Source: Komagataeibacter melaceti
GTDB taxonomy: Bacteria > Pseudomonadota > Alphaproteobacteria > Acetobacterales > Acetobacteraceae
Assembly: GCF_003403295.1 (NCBI RefSeq)
Contig: NZ_QUWV01000020.1
Span: forward strand, 1 to 64,000
Direction of reading: 5' to 3'
DNA: 64,000 nt
Shown here: positions 55,486 to 63,629 of the stretch, in pieces
How the letters are laid out: each line of letters begins with the position of its first letter
Position numbering within the stretch: the stretch's first letter is position 1
Made by a program: the position numbers and the translations under genes
Notes under the pieces: generated by a model
What the model saw: only the letters and a program-made list of their open reading frames with translations
Databases searched by the model: none
Told to the model about the DNA's origin: nothing

Positions 55486-56108
55486 CGCGCCTGCGCGCCA
55501 CAGGCCGCGCCAACCTTTTCCAGCCTGTGGATGCCCTCTTCCACCAGTTCCGTATATTCCGCGCCGCCATACAGCGCGATCCATGACCAGTAGGGATTCC
55601 CTTCGCGCTTCGTGGCCGGGTCCGCGTGCAGCCGCGCGCCAAGTTCCGCATAGCCGATCAGGCACGGGGCCATTGTCACCAGCAGGTCAAGCAGGTCGCC
55701 CGTCTGGGCGCGGTCGAGTATAAAGCGGCTATAGGCAAGTAATTCGAGCGATTCCTCCGCCTGTTCCAGTGCTGTTTCATCTATTCCCCAGCCCGCGCAA
55801 TACGCCACATGCATAGACAGTTCGGTATTGAGTATGCCCGACAGCAGATGGGCGGCATGGCGCATACCCGTTACCGTATCGGCCTTGTGCACTGCCAGCG
55901 CGCATGCCCGGGTATACTGGATCAGGTACAGGTAGTCCTGGATAAGGAAGTTCCTGAACGCTTCCGGCGCCAGCGTGCCATCACCCACGCTCCTGACAAA
56001 GGGGTGGCGCACGAACTCCATCCACTGCGCCATGCAGTCATTGCGCAACCGCCCCGCCAGCCCCTGTGTCAGGAGGGGCCAGTCCCGTTCCGCCTGCCAT
56101 TCGTGCAT
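55407..56108 (-). CDS. tenA: TenA family thiaminase II-like protein
   Basis: All-helical enzyme that hydrolyses thiamin breakdown products to salvage the pyrimidine HMP. The 233-aa product has HPFVRSVGDGTL, FLIQDYLYLIQYTRACALA, the catalytic Cys region MAPCLIGYAELG and NPYWSWIALYGGAEYTELVEE near the C-terminus. AAGGGATACAGG precedes ATG 56108. No TPP riboswitch or thi operon is seen upstream. The 3' end overlaps the convergent gtrA-like gene by 79 bp. Confidence 0.92.
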   Translation of the reverse strand: MHEWQAERDWPLLTQGLAGRLRNDCMAQWMEFVRHPFVRSVGDGTLAPEAFRNFLIQDYLYLIQYTRACALAVHKADTVTGMRHAAHLLSGILNTELSMHVAYCAGWGIDETALEQAEESLELLAYSRFILDRAQTGDLLDLLVTMAPCLIGYAELGARLHADPATKREGNPYWSWIALYGGAEYTELVEEGIHRLEKVGAACGAQARYPALVREFATSVRLETAFWATARSG

Positions 56109-56263
56109 CCTGTATCCCTTTTTGCTCACGCAGCCGGACCGTCGCGCACCGGCCATATGGCAGAACACGCATGTTCGTACTTCCGGTCTGGTGCTAGCTG
56201 CGCTAGGTGAATGAATCCGGTTTTATATCTATATCTTCAATACAGGATCGTCTGTCTCCCGCC

Positions 56264-58915
56264 ATGCCCACAACAAACGACATTCGTGCCACCTTCCTCG
56301 ACTATTTTGCCGGGAATGGGCATCAGATCGTGCCGTCCTCGTCCCTGGTGCCGCACAACGATCCGACACTGCTGTTTACCAATGCTGGTATGGTGCAGTT
56401 CAAGAACGTGTTCACCGGGCAGGAAACACGCCCCTACTCCCGCGCCACCACGGCCCAGAAGGTGGTCCGCGCGGGCGGCAAGCACAACGACCTGGACAAT
56501 GTGGGCTACACCGCCCGGCATCACACCTTTTTCGAGATGATGGGCAACTTCTCGTTCGGGGACTATTTCAAGGCGGAAGCGATCGAGCTGGCCTGGAACC
56601 TGGTCACCGGCACCTTCGGCCTGCCCAAGGACCGGCTGCTGACCACCGTCTATGCCGATGACGAGGAAGCGGCTTCCCTGTGGCGCAAGATCGCCGGGCT
56701 GTCCGATGACCGGATCATCCGCATCCCCACATCGGACAATTTCTGGCGCATGGGTGACACCGGCCCCTGCGGCCCGTGTTCCGAGATATTCTACGACCAC
56801 GGCCCCGAAGTGGCAGGCGGCCCGCCCGGCTCCCCCGATGAGGATGGCGACAGGTTCACCGAGATCTGGAACCTCGTGTTCATGCAGTATTTCGAAAACC
56901 CGCCCGGCACGCGCTCGCCCCTGCCGCGCCCGTCCATTGACACCGGGCTGGGGCTGGAGCGTTTCGCCGCCATCCTGCAGGGCAAGCGGGACAATTATGA
57001 CATTGATACCTTCCGCGCCCTGATCCTCGCCTCGGCCGAGGTCACGGGACAGGACCCCGATGGCCCGTTCAACGCCAGCCACCGGGTGGTGGCCGACCAC
57101 CTGCGTTCCACCTCGTTCCTGATTGCCGATGGCGTGCTGCCCTCCAAGGACGGGCGGGGCTACGTGCTGCGCCGCATCATGCGCCGCGCCATGCGCCACC
57201 TGCACATGATGGGCACGACGGAACCGACCTTCTACCGCCTCGTCCCCGCGCTGATCCGCCAGATGGGCGAAGCCTATCCCGAACTGGTGCATGCCCGTGC
57301 GCTGATCGAGGAGACGATGAAGGGCGAGGAAGAACGCTTCAAGGCGATGCTCGACCGCGGCCTGTCGCTGCTGGCGGACGAGACGGAGCGGCTGGGCGAT
57401 GGCGCGCCCCTGCCGGGCGATGTCGCGTTCAAGCTGTACGACACCTTCGGCTTCCCGCTTGACCTGACGCAGGACGCCCTGCGTGGCAGCAGCCATGACG
57501 TGGACGTGGCCGGCTTCAACGAGGCCATGGACGTGCAACGCAAGCGCGCGCGCGCCGCATGGAGCGGATCGGGCGACAGCGCGACCGAAACCGTATGGTT
57601 CGAAGCCCGCGACACCTTCGGCGCGACCGAGTTCCTGGGCTACACCACCGAAACCTCGGATGCCGAGGTCCAGACGGTCATCGTCGATAACGCGCAGGTT
57701 GAAGCAGCCGGTCCCGGCACCAAGGTGGCGCTGCTGCTGAACCAGACCCCCTTCTATGGCGAAAGCGGCGGCCAGGTGGGTGACACCGGCACCATCACCG
57801 CGCCCGGCCTGCACATTGCCGTAACCGATACGCAGAAGAAGCTGGGCGACCTGATCGTGCATTACGGCACGGTCATCGAAGGCACGATCCGCCCCGGCAT
57901 GGCGGTCACCGCACAGGTTGACCATGACCGCCGCAGCGCCATCCGCGCGCATCATTCCGCCACCCACCTGCTGCATGAGGCCCTGCGCCGCCGCCTGGGC
58001 GCGCATGTGACCCAGAAGGGCAGCCTGAACGCGCCCGACCGCCTGCGCTTTGACGTAAGCCAGCCGCGCCCCATCACGCCCGAGGAACTGGCCAGCATCG
58101 AGGCCGAGGTCAACGCCCGCATCCGTGAAAACACGGAAGTGACCACGCGCCACATGACCCCGGAAGAAGCCATCGAGAACGGGGCCATGGCCCTGTTTGG
58201 CGAGAAGTACGGCGATGAGGTGCGCGTGGTCTCCATGGGCGCACCGGAAGAAGGCCGCGCGGGCTGGTCGATCGAACTGTGCGGTGGCACCCATGTGCGC
58301 CGCACGGGTGATATCGGCCTGTTCCGCATCACATCGGAAAGCGGTGTCTCGTCTGGCGTGCGCCGTATCGAGGCGGTGACGGGCCGCGCGGCTGAAAACA
58401 CGACCATCGCCACGGAGGAGCGTCTGCTCCAGATGGCCGCGATGCTGCGCGTTCCCCCCGCCGAGGCCCCGGAGCGCCTTGCCGTGCTGCTGGATGAGCG
58501 CAAGGTCATGGAACGCCAGATCTCGGACCTGCAGCGCAAGCTGGCCTCGGGCACGCAGGCGGCCACGACGGTGGAAGACATCAACGGCATCAAGCTCGAT
58601 GCCCGCAATGTGGGTGAACTGCCGCCCAAGGAACTCAAGCCGCTGGCGGATTCCCTGCGCACCGAACTCGGCTCCGGCGTGGTTGCCCTGATTTCCACCG
58701 CCGATGGCAAGGGCAGCATCGTGGTCGCCGCCACCCCTGACCTGGCGGAGCGGGTCGATGCGGTGGCGCTGGTGCGCGCGGCAAGTGCTGCCATGGATGG
58801 CAAGGGCGGCGGTGGCCGCCGTGACATGGCGCAGGCGGGCGGCCCGGATATTGGCAAGGTCGATGCCGCTCTGGCCGCCGTGCGCGACGCGCTGCGGCAG
58901 GTGGCCACGGCCTGA
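56264..58915 (+). CDS. alaS: Alanine-tRNA ligase
   Basis: Charges tRNA-Ala and edits mischarged Ser and Gly. The 883-aa product has the class II catalytic core (1-250; motif 2 segment [17 protein letters not shown]), tRNA-recognition helices, the editing domain with zinc ligands HSATHLLH and CGGTHV, and the C-terminal oligomerisation domain (about 760-883, with [12 protein letters not shown]). ATG 56264 is the family-standard start; no near Shine-Dalgarno is visible. Confidence 0.98.
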   Translation: MPTTNDIRATFLDYFAGNGHQIVPSSSLVPHNDPTLLFTNAGMVQFKNVFTGQETRPYSRATTAQKVVRAGGKHNDLDNVGYTARHHTFFEMMGNFSFGDYFKAEAIELAWNLVTGTFGLPKDRLLTTVYADDEEAASLWRKIAGLSDDRIIRIPTSDNFWRMGDTGPCGPCSEIFYDHGPEVAGGPPGSPDEDGDRFTEIWNLVFMQYFENPPGTRSPLPRPSIDTGLGLERFAAILQGKRDNYDIDTFRALILASAEVTGQDPDGPFNASHRVVADHLRSTSFLIADGVLPSKDGRGYVLRRIMRRAMRHLHMMGTTEPTFYRLVPALIRQMGEAYPELVHARALIEETMKGEEERFKAMLDRGLSLLADETERLGDGAPLPGDVAFKLYDTFGFPLDLTQDALRGSSHDVDVAGFNEAMDVQRKRARAAWSGSGDSATETVWFEARDTFGATEFLGYTTETSDAEVQTVIVDNAQVEAAGPGTKVALLLNQTPFYGESGGQVGDTGTITAPGLHIAVTDTQKKLGDLIVHYGTVIEGTIRPGMAVTAQVDHDRRSAIRAHHSATHLLHEALRRRLGAHVTQKGSLNAPDRLRFDVSQPRPITPEELASIEAEVNARIRENTEVTTRHMTPEEAIENGAMALFGEKYGDEVRVVSMGAPEEGRAGWSIELCGGTHVRRTGDIGLFRITSESGVSSGVRRIEAVTGRAAENTTIATEERLLQMAAMLRVPPAEAPERLAVLLDERKVMERQISDLQRKLASGTQAATTVEDINGIKLDARNVGELPPKELKPLADSLRTELGSGVVALISTADGKGSIVVAATPDLAERVDAVALVRAASAAMDGKGGGGRRDMAQAGGPDIGKVDAALAAVRDALRQVATA

Positions 58916-58947
58916 CGCGGCCCCGCTCCACCAACTCCGGCAACCTG

Positions 58948-58974
58948 CAACGGCGCGACCTGTTCGCGCCGTTG
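58948..58974 (+). terminator. Hairpin after alaS
   Basis: CAACGGCGCGA (58948-58958) pairs perfectly with TCGCGCCGTTG (58964-58974) across a 5-nt loop, 33 bp after the alaS stop. There is no T-run, so it is probably a terminator but not certainly intrinsic. Confidence 0.55.
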
Positions 58975-59035
58975 TGCTGTACGCATGGTTGCCAGCAAAT
59001 ACTTCAATACAGAAAGTGAATATTTATTAACTATA

Positions 59036-59064
59036 TTGCGGTTACATAGTATTTCCATTATACG
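59036..59064 (+). promoter_or_regulatory. Candidate promoter of the beta-carbonic anhydrase gene
   Basis: TTGCGG (59036-59041) and TATACG (59059-59064) are spaced exactly 17 nt apart in an A/T-rich region, leaving a leader of about 140 nt before the ATG. A TTTCCAT motif fills the end of the spacer. Confidence 0.5.
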
Positions 59065-59115
59065 CGATTAAGAAACATTTGTGGCCAGCATGTGTTTCCA
59101 TGATATAGATGGAAA
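59052..59115 (+). promoter_or_regulatory. TTTCCAT repeats, candidate operator
   Basis: TTTCCAT occurs at 59052-59058 (within the promoter spacer) and at 59095-59101. The second copy is followed after 7 nt by its perfect inverted copy ATGGAAA (59109-59115). Arrangement across and just downstream of a promoter suggests a transcription-factor site. The factor is unknown. Confidence 0.4.
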
Positions 59116-59210
59116 AGTTTCAGACCGGACCACCAGGCGCCACGCCAGTTCCGCCATGCAGCGTGGCTGCCTTTCCTCATGTCTGGCTGTTCAGGTGACA
59201 GGATTTTACG

Positions 59211-59897
59211 ATGGCCGATACCAATACTGCCCGGGATACCCTCATTGACCTCCTGCGCGGTGTAGAGCGCTTCAATACAGAAGTCTTTCCCCAGAACAGG
59301 GAACTGTTCGCCAGCCTGGCCGAAAGCCAGTCGCCCGATACGCTGTTCATTGCCTGCGCCGACAGCCGCGTAAACCCCAGCATGATTACCCAGACCCAGC
59401 CGGGCGACCTGTTCGTGCTGCGCAACATCGGCAATATCGTGCCTGCGTACGGGGAGATGCTGGGTGGCGTGTCATCCGCCATTGAATATGCGGTCAGCGC
59501 GCTCAAGGTCTCGCACATCATCGTATGCGGCCATTCCAACTGCGGCGCGATGCAGGCCCTGCTGGACCCGGACACGAGCAAGCTGAGCAGCATGCCCACG
59601 GTGGCAAGCTGGCTGCGCAATGCCGAGGCCGCGCGCGCCGTGCTGGAAGCATCGGATGCGGGACCGGCCAGCGTGCGCAGCCTGTCCGAGCAGAACGTCC
59701 AGCTCCAGATCGCCCACCTGCGCACACATCCCGCCGTGGCGGCAGGGGTTGCCCGTGGCACCCTGACGTTGCAGGGATGGTTCTATGATATCGCAAGCGG
59801 GGAAGTCGTGGTGCTGGACGAGACTTCGCGCAGGTTCATCCATGTGGATGAAGCCATCGCGGCACTCCAGCAGGCCAGAAGTTCGGCCACGGCCTGA
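59211..59897 (+). CDS. Beta-class carbonic anhydrase
   Basis: Interconverts CO2 and bicarbonate, supplying bicarbonate to carboxylases and buffering internal pH. The 228-aa product has zinc ligands C49, H108 and C111 (CADSRVNP; CGHSNCGAM) with the D51-R53 pair, and the family block GDLFVLRNIGNIVP. It sits behind its own candidate promoter, after alaS. The next gene begins inside its 3' end. In an acid-producing cell a pH role is plausible but inferred. Confidence 0.95.
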   Translation: MADTNTARDTLIDLLRGVERFNTEVFPQNRELFASLAESQSPDTLFIACADSRVNPSMITQTQPGDLFVLRNIGNIVPAYGEMLGGVSSAIEYAVSALKVSHIIVCGHSNCGAMQALLDPDTSKLSSMPTVASWLRNAEAARAVLEASDAGPASVRSLSEQNVQLQIAHLRTHPAVAAGVARGTLTLQGWFYDIASGEVVVLDETSRRFIHVDEAIAALQQARSSATA

Positions 59898-60771
59898 TAC
59901 CCCAGGCAGGCCGTGGCGGGGGCCACTATGCCTGCTTCTTGTCCTGACCCTGCCCGCCGGTGCCGCGCACGCGGCGGGCAGCCTTAAACTTTCCACATGG
60001 AATCTCGACTGGCTGACAGTCCGTGCGCAGGGTGACGCCGCCCTTCCCGCCGATGTCATGCCACGCACAACCGGGGAGATGGACCGGCTGGCGCAGTACG
60101 CCCATGCCCTTGCCCCCGATATTGCAGCACTTGAGGAAATTGACAGCGCGGACCTTGCCGCCCGGCTGTTTCCCGCCCCGGCCTATCACATCATCATCTC
60201 GGGCGATCAGGTGGTGCAGAAAGTCGCAGTCGCCATCCGTTCCGGGCTTCAGATCGAACGTTATCCCGATGTCACGGCGCTGGATGTCTATCCGCCCGAC
60301 GCCCCGCGCCACCTGCGTTCGGGGCTGGACCTGAGCGTTGGCACGGGCGCGGACAGGCTGCGGCTGCTTGTCGTCCATCTCAAGGCCGGATGCCGCGATT
60401 CCGGCCCGCGTGAGCGCAAACCCGCCTGCCGCACGCTGTTACGGCAGATGGCGGTCATTCAGGACTGGATCATGGAACGACAGGATGAGGGGGAAGCCTT
60501 TGCCGTGCTGGGCGACTTCAACCGCCTGCTGGCCCCTGATGACCCCGCCCTGCGCACGCTGGCGGAAAACGGGCCGCTGACCCTTGCCACCGCGGACCAT
60601 GCCAGCCCCTGCGCGCAGGGCAGTTATTTCATCGACCATATCATTCTGGGCGGGGCCGCGCGCGGCTGGCTGCAACCGGACAGCCTGCGCGTCATGCTCT
60701 ACCGCGCTGATGCGGCAACAACGCGCCTGTCCGATCACTGCCCGGTCTCGGTAAGGCTGTTGCTTCCCTGA
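59848..60771 (+). CDS. Exported endonuclease/exonuclease/phosphatase-family protein
   Basis: A 307-aa form. The hydrophobic signal LCLLLVLTLPAGAAHA is followed by an EEP domain with LSTWNLDWLT (metal Asn), ALEEIDSADLA (metal Glu), VVHLKAGC, AVLGDFNR (Asp and Asn) and LSDHCPVSV (terminal Asp-His). These are the DNase I-like catalytic elements, so it is probably a periplasmic or secreted nuclease or phosphodiesterase. The only nearby ATG/GTG/TTG starts in frame are 59848 and 59842, inside the carbonic anhydrase gene, giving an unusually long basic pre-signal segment. The start is uncertain. Confidence 0.8.
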   Translation: MKPSRHSSRPEVRPRPDTPGRPWRGPLCLLLVLTLPAGAAHAAGSLKLSTWNLDWLTVRAQGDAALPADVMPRTTGEMDRLAQYAHALAPDIAALEEIDSADLAARLFPAPAYHIIISGDQVVQKVAVAIRSGLQIERYPDVTALDVYPPDAPRHLRSGLDLSVGTGADRLRLLVVHLKAGCRDSGPRERKPACRTLLRQMAVIQDWIMERQDEGEAFAVLGDFNRLLAPDDPALRTLAENGPLTLATADHASPCAQGSYFIDHIILGGAARGWLQPDSLRVMLYRADAATTRLSDHCPVSVRLLLP

Positions 60772-60797
60772 AATGCCCCGATACAGGCAGGGGAGCA
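60761..60797. terminator. Hairpin between convergent EEP-family and small membrane-protein genes
   Basis: TGCTTCCCTG (60761-60770, overlapping the end of the EEP-family gene) pairs with CAGGGGAGCA (60788-60797) with one G-T pair and a 17-nt loop. Placement between convergent genes suggests a bidirectional terminator. Confidence 0.4.
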
Positions 60798-60800
60798 GGA

Positions 60801-61148
60801 TTATTCCGGCCAGATACCCGAGGCATGCATGGCGCTCCATCCCACGACCAGCACGCCCATCACGAACAGCACCGCGCCCATCAACTGGAGTGTATCCTTA
60901 TAGGGCCGGAGCACGTCCGCCATGCTGGCCATCGCACCTTCCGGCGTGGTGGCGACCGCATCATCGGGCGAGGCCACAACGCGCGTCTGGGCCGCAGGCA
61001 CCGGGCCGGGATCGGGCACATCGGTTGAGGCCTGGGCGGCTTCAGCCTGCTGCGCGACTTCGTGCGTCACCTCATCAGGATGCGCCACGCCATCGGGAGC
61101 GGGGGACTGGGCTGCCGCCACGCTATCCTGATCGGGGGTATTGGTCAT
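60801..61148 (-). CDS. Small C-terminally anchored membrane protein, unknown function
   Basis: The 115-aa product has an acidic, Ala/Pro/Asp-rich N-terminal 75 residues with no fold seen, and one C-terminal membrane helix (LMGAVLFVMGVLVVGWSAM). No family is recognised. It is divergent from the Tat-signal Rossmann gene and convergent with the EEP-family gene, so it is transcribed alone. Confidence 0.7.
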   Translation of the reverse strand: MTNTPDQDSVAAAQSPAPDGVAHPDEVTHEVAQQAEAAQASTDVPDPGPVPAAQTRVVASPDDAVATTPEGAMASMADVLRPYKDTLQLMGAVLFVMGVLVVGWSAMHASGIWPE

Positions 61149-61270
61149 GACGCTGTTACTCCTGCTTTACCCGACTCTGTGCCATATGTCTGTCAGTTCG
61201 GCAAAAAACCGGACTACAGATAGACCATTCCGGGCCAGACCACCACAGGCCCGATACAGCGGGAAAGCGT

Positions 61271-62047
61271 ATGCGGGCACCGAAACTGACACGCCGCCAT
61301 GGCATGGCTACCCTGCTGGGCGGGCTGCTGGCCACCAGCCTGCCACGCCACGGCCGAGCACGCGCACCCCTGCGCATTGGCATGATCGGGTCGGGGCATG
61401 TCGGCGGCACGCTGGGCGGGTTGTGGATCAGGGCGGGGCATCAGGTCATGTTTTCCGCCCTTGACCTGCGCGAAGCACAGGAACGGGCTGGCGGGTTTTC
61501 ATCCCCCCTCGCCCTGGCGGGAAGTACGCGGGAAGCCGCGCAGTCTGGTGATGTCGTCGTGCTGGCGGTGCCTTATGGCGCACTCCCACAGCTTGGCCAT
61601 GCCATCGGCCCGCTGCTGGGCAACAGGCCACTGATTGATGCCACCAATCCCTACCCATGGCGGGATGGCAGGATCGGCCGCCAAGCCCAGCGCGACGGGG
61701 CGGGAGTGACCACGCAGGCGCTGTTTCCCGGGGCGGCACTGGTCAGGGCCTTCAATTCCGAGGACATGACCACGCTGGCCGCGCAGAGCAATCGCCCGCC
61801 CCCGCGCATGGCGCTGCCCATGGCCGGGAATGTCACGCAGGCGCTGTACGCCACCGGCTGGCTGATCCATGATGCGGGCTTCGACCCCGTCATGGCGGGG
61901 CCGCTATCGCGCGCGAACCTGTTCCAGCCCGGCGGCCCCGCGTTCGAGGCGCGCATGACCGCCGATGAACTGCGCGCCGTGCTGGATGTCAGCGCAGACG
62001 AGCCGGTAGGCCGCACGCTGGCTGCTCAGTTCTCCGGCGGCAGGTAG
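61271..62047 (+). CDS. NADPH-dependent F420-reductase-like Rossmann protein with Tat-type signal
   Basis: The 258-aa product has KLTRRHGMATLLGGLLATSL at its N-terminus, a twin-arginine signal of modest quality. A Rossmann domain follows with GxGxxG at G40-S-G42-H-V-G45, DVVVLAVPYGALP and LIDATNPYP. This is the NADP-oxidoreductase F420-dependent fold (YjgR/Npd type) common in bacteria lacking F420. Export would imply folding with bound nucleotide before transport. The 3' end overlaps the hdeD-like gene by 22 bp on the other strand. Confidence 0.8.
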   Translation: MRAPKLTRRHGMATLLGGLLATSLPRHGRARAPLRIGMIGSGHVGGTLGGLWIRAGHQVMFSALDLREAQERAGGFSSPLALAGSTREAAQSGDVVVLAVPYGALPQLGHAIGPLLGNRPLIDATNPYPWRDGRIGRQAQRDGAGVTTQALFPGAALVRAFNSEDMTTLAAQSNRPPPRMALPMAGNVTQALYATGWLIHDAGFDPVMAGPLSRANLFQPGGPAFEARMTADELRAVLDVSADEPVGRTLAAQFSGGR

Positions 62048-62574
62048 GCCGCCTGGCGCAGGGCCAGGCCGAACTGGATCCAGCCAATGCCCGCCGCGAT
62101 CAGTTCAACGGCAATGAACGTGCCGATCAGCCACAGCCCCGACCACGGCAGCGTGATATACAGGCATATCCCCACCAGCAGGCTGATCACACCGCCCAGC
62201 AGGATCAGCCACCAGCCCTGCAGCCCGCGCTGCTGGAACGCCATGATGACGCGCCCGATGCCCGACACCACAAGGCAGGCCGCGATGAACAGGGTAATGA
62301 CCATGGAGCCGGTGGCCGGTTCCTCCATCATCATCGCGCCCGCGAGGATGTACAGCCCGCCACCCAGTATGGACATGAGCCTGCCGCTCCAGTCCCGCAC
62401 GGCAAAGGCATGCGCGAGCTGCAGCGAGCCCGCTATGAACAGCAGCACGCCAAACAGGATCGTGCTGGCCATCGAGACGACCAGCGCATCCGCCCATGCC
62501 ATGAACCCGAGCACGAGCGAGACGACGCCCAGCCCGACAAACAGCTCCCAGCGCTGCGTTAATGGCGTTTCCAT
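62026..62574 (-). CDS. HdeD family acid-resistance membrane protein (DUF308)
   Basis: The 182-aa product has six hydrophobic helices in three pairs, the DUF308 pattern (LFVGLGVVSLVLGFMAW; LFGVLLFIAGSLQLAHAF; LMSILGGGLYILAGAMM; TLFIAACLVVSGIGRVIMAF; WLILLGGVISLLVGICLYI; IGTFIAVELIAAGIGWI). HdeD contributes to acid resistance in E. coli at high cell density; in an acetic acid producer this is suggestive only. ATG 62574 has AAAGGG about 8 nt upstream. Confidence 0.9.
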   Translation of the reverse strand: METPLTQRWELFVGLGVVSLVLGFMAWADALVVSMASTILFGVLLFIAGSLQLAHAFAVRDWSGRLMSILGGGLYILAGAMMMEEPATGSMVITLFIAACLVVSGIGRVIMAFQQRGLQGWWLILLGGVISLLVGICLYITLPWSGLWLIGTFIAVELIAAGIGWIQFGLALRQAAYLPPEN

Positions 62575-62692
62575 GCGCAAAGACCCTTTATCTGTTTATC
62601 ATGATGGAAAAATTCATCCGCCTGCGCTTCATAACAGGTGGGCTGGCCTGTGCGATACAGGCTTTCGGCACCCTGCCTGTTCACCGCAATGA

Positions 62693-62721
62693 TTGACACG
62701 GACCCCGCAGTACTTCTATAC
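62693..62721 (+). promoter_or_regulatory. Candidate rpsD promoter
   Basis: A perfect TTGACA (62693-62698) and CTATAC (62716-62721) are spaced 17 nt apart. It predicts an rpsD leader of about 165 nt. The rest of the 320-bp hdeD-rpsD gap contains no gene. Confidence 0.65.
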
Positions 62722-62780
62722 GCGCCCGACTGCCGGGAACGTGGACGATACGGCTGGTGCCCATGGGTGATTGCTCCCCG

Positions 62781-62827
62781 GCGCCAGTAATACGTGGCGC
62801 GCCCGTCCTGTTCATGGGGAACAGGAC
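62781..62827 (+). promoter_or_regulatory. Two-hairpin leader of rpsD, candidate S4 autoregulatory site
   Basis: Downstream of the promoter, GCGCCA/TGGCGC (62781-62786 with 62795-62800, 8-nt loop) is followed four bases later by GTCCTGTTC/GAACAGGAC (62805-62813 with 62819-62827, 5-nt loop). Both stems are perfect. S4 is known to control its own operon by binding leader RNA in other bacteria; that role is inferred here. Confidence 0.45.
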
Positions 62828-62893
62828 CTACCGGTGCAACAACATGGCGCGTGCCCGCACGGGCCATGCAGATGAATGAAGTGAAAGCGCGAT

Positions 62894-63511
62894 ATGAGCA
62901 AGCGCCTCGAGAGCAAATATAAAATCAACCGCCGCCTTGGCGTGAACCTGTGGGGCCGTGCGAAGTCCCCGGTCAACAAGCGCGAATACGGCCCCGGCCA
63001 GCATGGCCAGCGCCGCAAGCAGAAGCCCTCCGACTTCTCCGTGCAGCTGATGGCCAAGCAGAAGCTGAAGGGCTACTACGGCAACATCGGCGAAAAGCAG
63101 TTCCGCAAGTACTATGACGAGGCCGTCCGCCGCAAGGGCGATACCTCCGAGAACCTGATCGACCTGCTGGAACGCCGGCTGGATGCGGTTGTCTACCGCA
63201 TGAAGTTCGCGATCACCCCGTTCGCGGCACGCCAGTTCATCAGCCACGGCCACATCACGGTCAACGGCCGCAAGGTCAACATCCCCTCCTTCCTGGTACG
63301 TGACGGTGATGTGATCGAGGTGCGTGAGAAGTCCAAGCAGCTCGCCATCGTGCTCGATGCGGCCCAGAGCGGCGAACGCGACGTTCCGGAATACATGGAA
63401 GTCGATCATCGCCAGATGAAGGGCACGTTCCTGCGCTCCGCCAAGCTGTCGGACGTTCCCTATCCGGTCCAGATGGAACCGAACCTGGTCATCGAATTCT
63501 ACTCTCGCTGA
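62894..63511 (+). CDS. rpsD: 30S ribosomal protein S4
   Basis: Primary 16S rRNA-binding protein that starts 30S assembly. The 205-aa product has [34 protein letters not shown] and the S4 RNA-binding domain (about 94-160: [32 protein letters not shown]). It ends [10 protein letters not shown]. It stands alone rather than in the alpha operon with rpoA, as is common in Alphaproteobacteria. Confidence 0.98.
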   Translation: MSKRLESKYKINRRLGVNLWGRAKSPVNKREYGPGQHGQRRKQKPSDFSVQLMAKQKLKGYYGNIGEKQFRKYYDEAVRRKGDTSENLIDLLERRLDAVVYRMKFAITPFAARQFISHGHITVNGRKVNIPSFLVRDGDVIEVREKSKQLAIVLDAAQSGERDVPEYMEVDHRQMKGTFLRSAKLSDVPYPVQMEPNLVIEFYSR

Positions 63512-63536
63512 TCTGGTCCCGGAACCGGGCAGACGT

Positions 63537-63574
63537 GACGCCGGGCGTGGGGCTGTGTCCCCGCGTCCGGCGTC
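63537..63574 (+). terminator. Long hairpin between rpsD and prfC
   Basis: Bases 63537-63552 pair with 63559-63574 in a 16-bp stem containing two G-T pairs, with the loop CTGTGT. It starts 26 bp after the rpsD stop. Only a short T-run follows, so partial read-through into prfC is possible. Confidence 0.6.
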
Positions 63575-63629
63575 CGCGTTTCTGGCCCCTGCCTGGTTCC
63601 TCTGCCTTGCCGCCGGGCCAGCCGCAGGA

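Noticed and set aside
56109-56263. Possible TPP riboswitch upstream of tenA
   Set aside because: The conserved thi-box segments (CTGAGA and the downstream purine-rich block) are not present on the minus strand in this gap.
56237-58294. A 685-codon open frame antisense to alaS
   Set aside because: The sense strand encodes all alanyl-tRNA synthetase motifs. The antisense product is Gly/His/Gln-rich without recognisable features.
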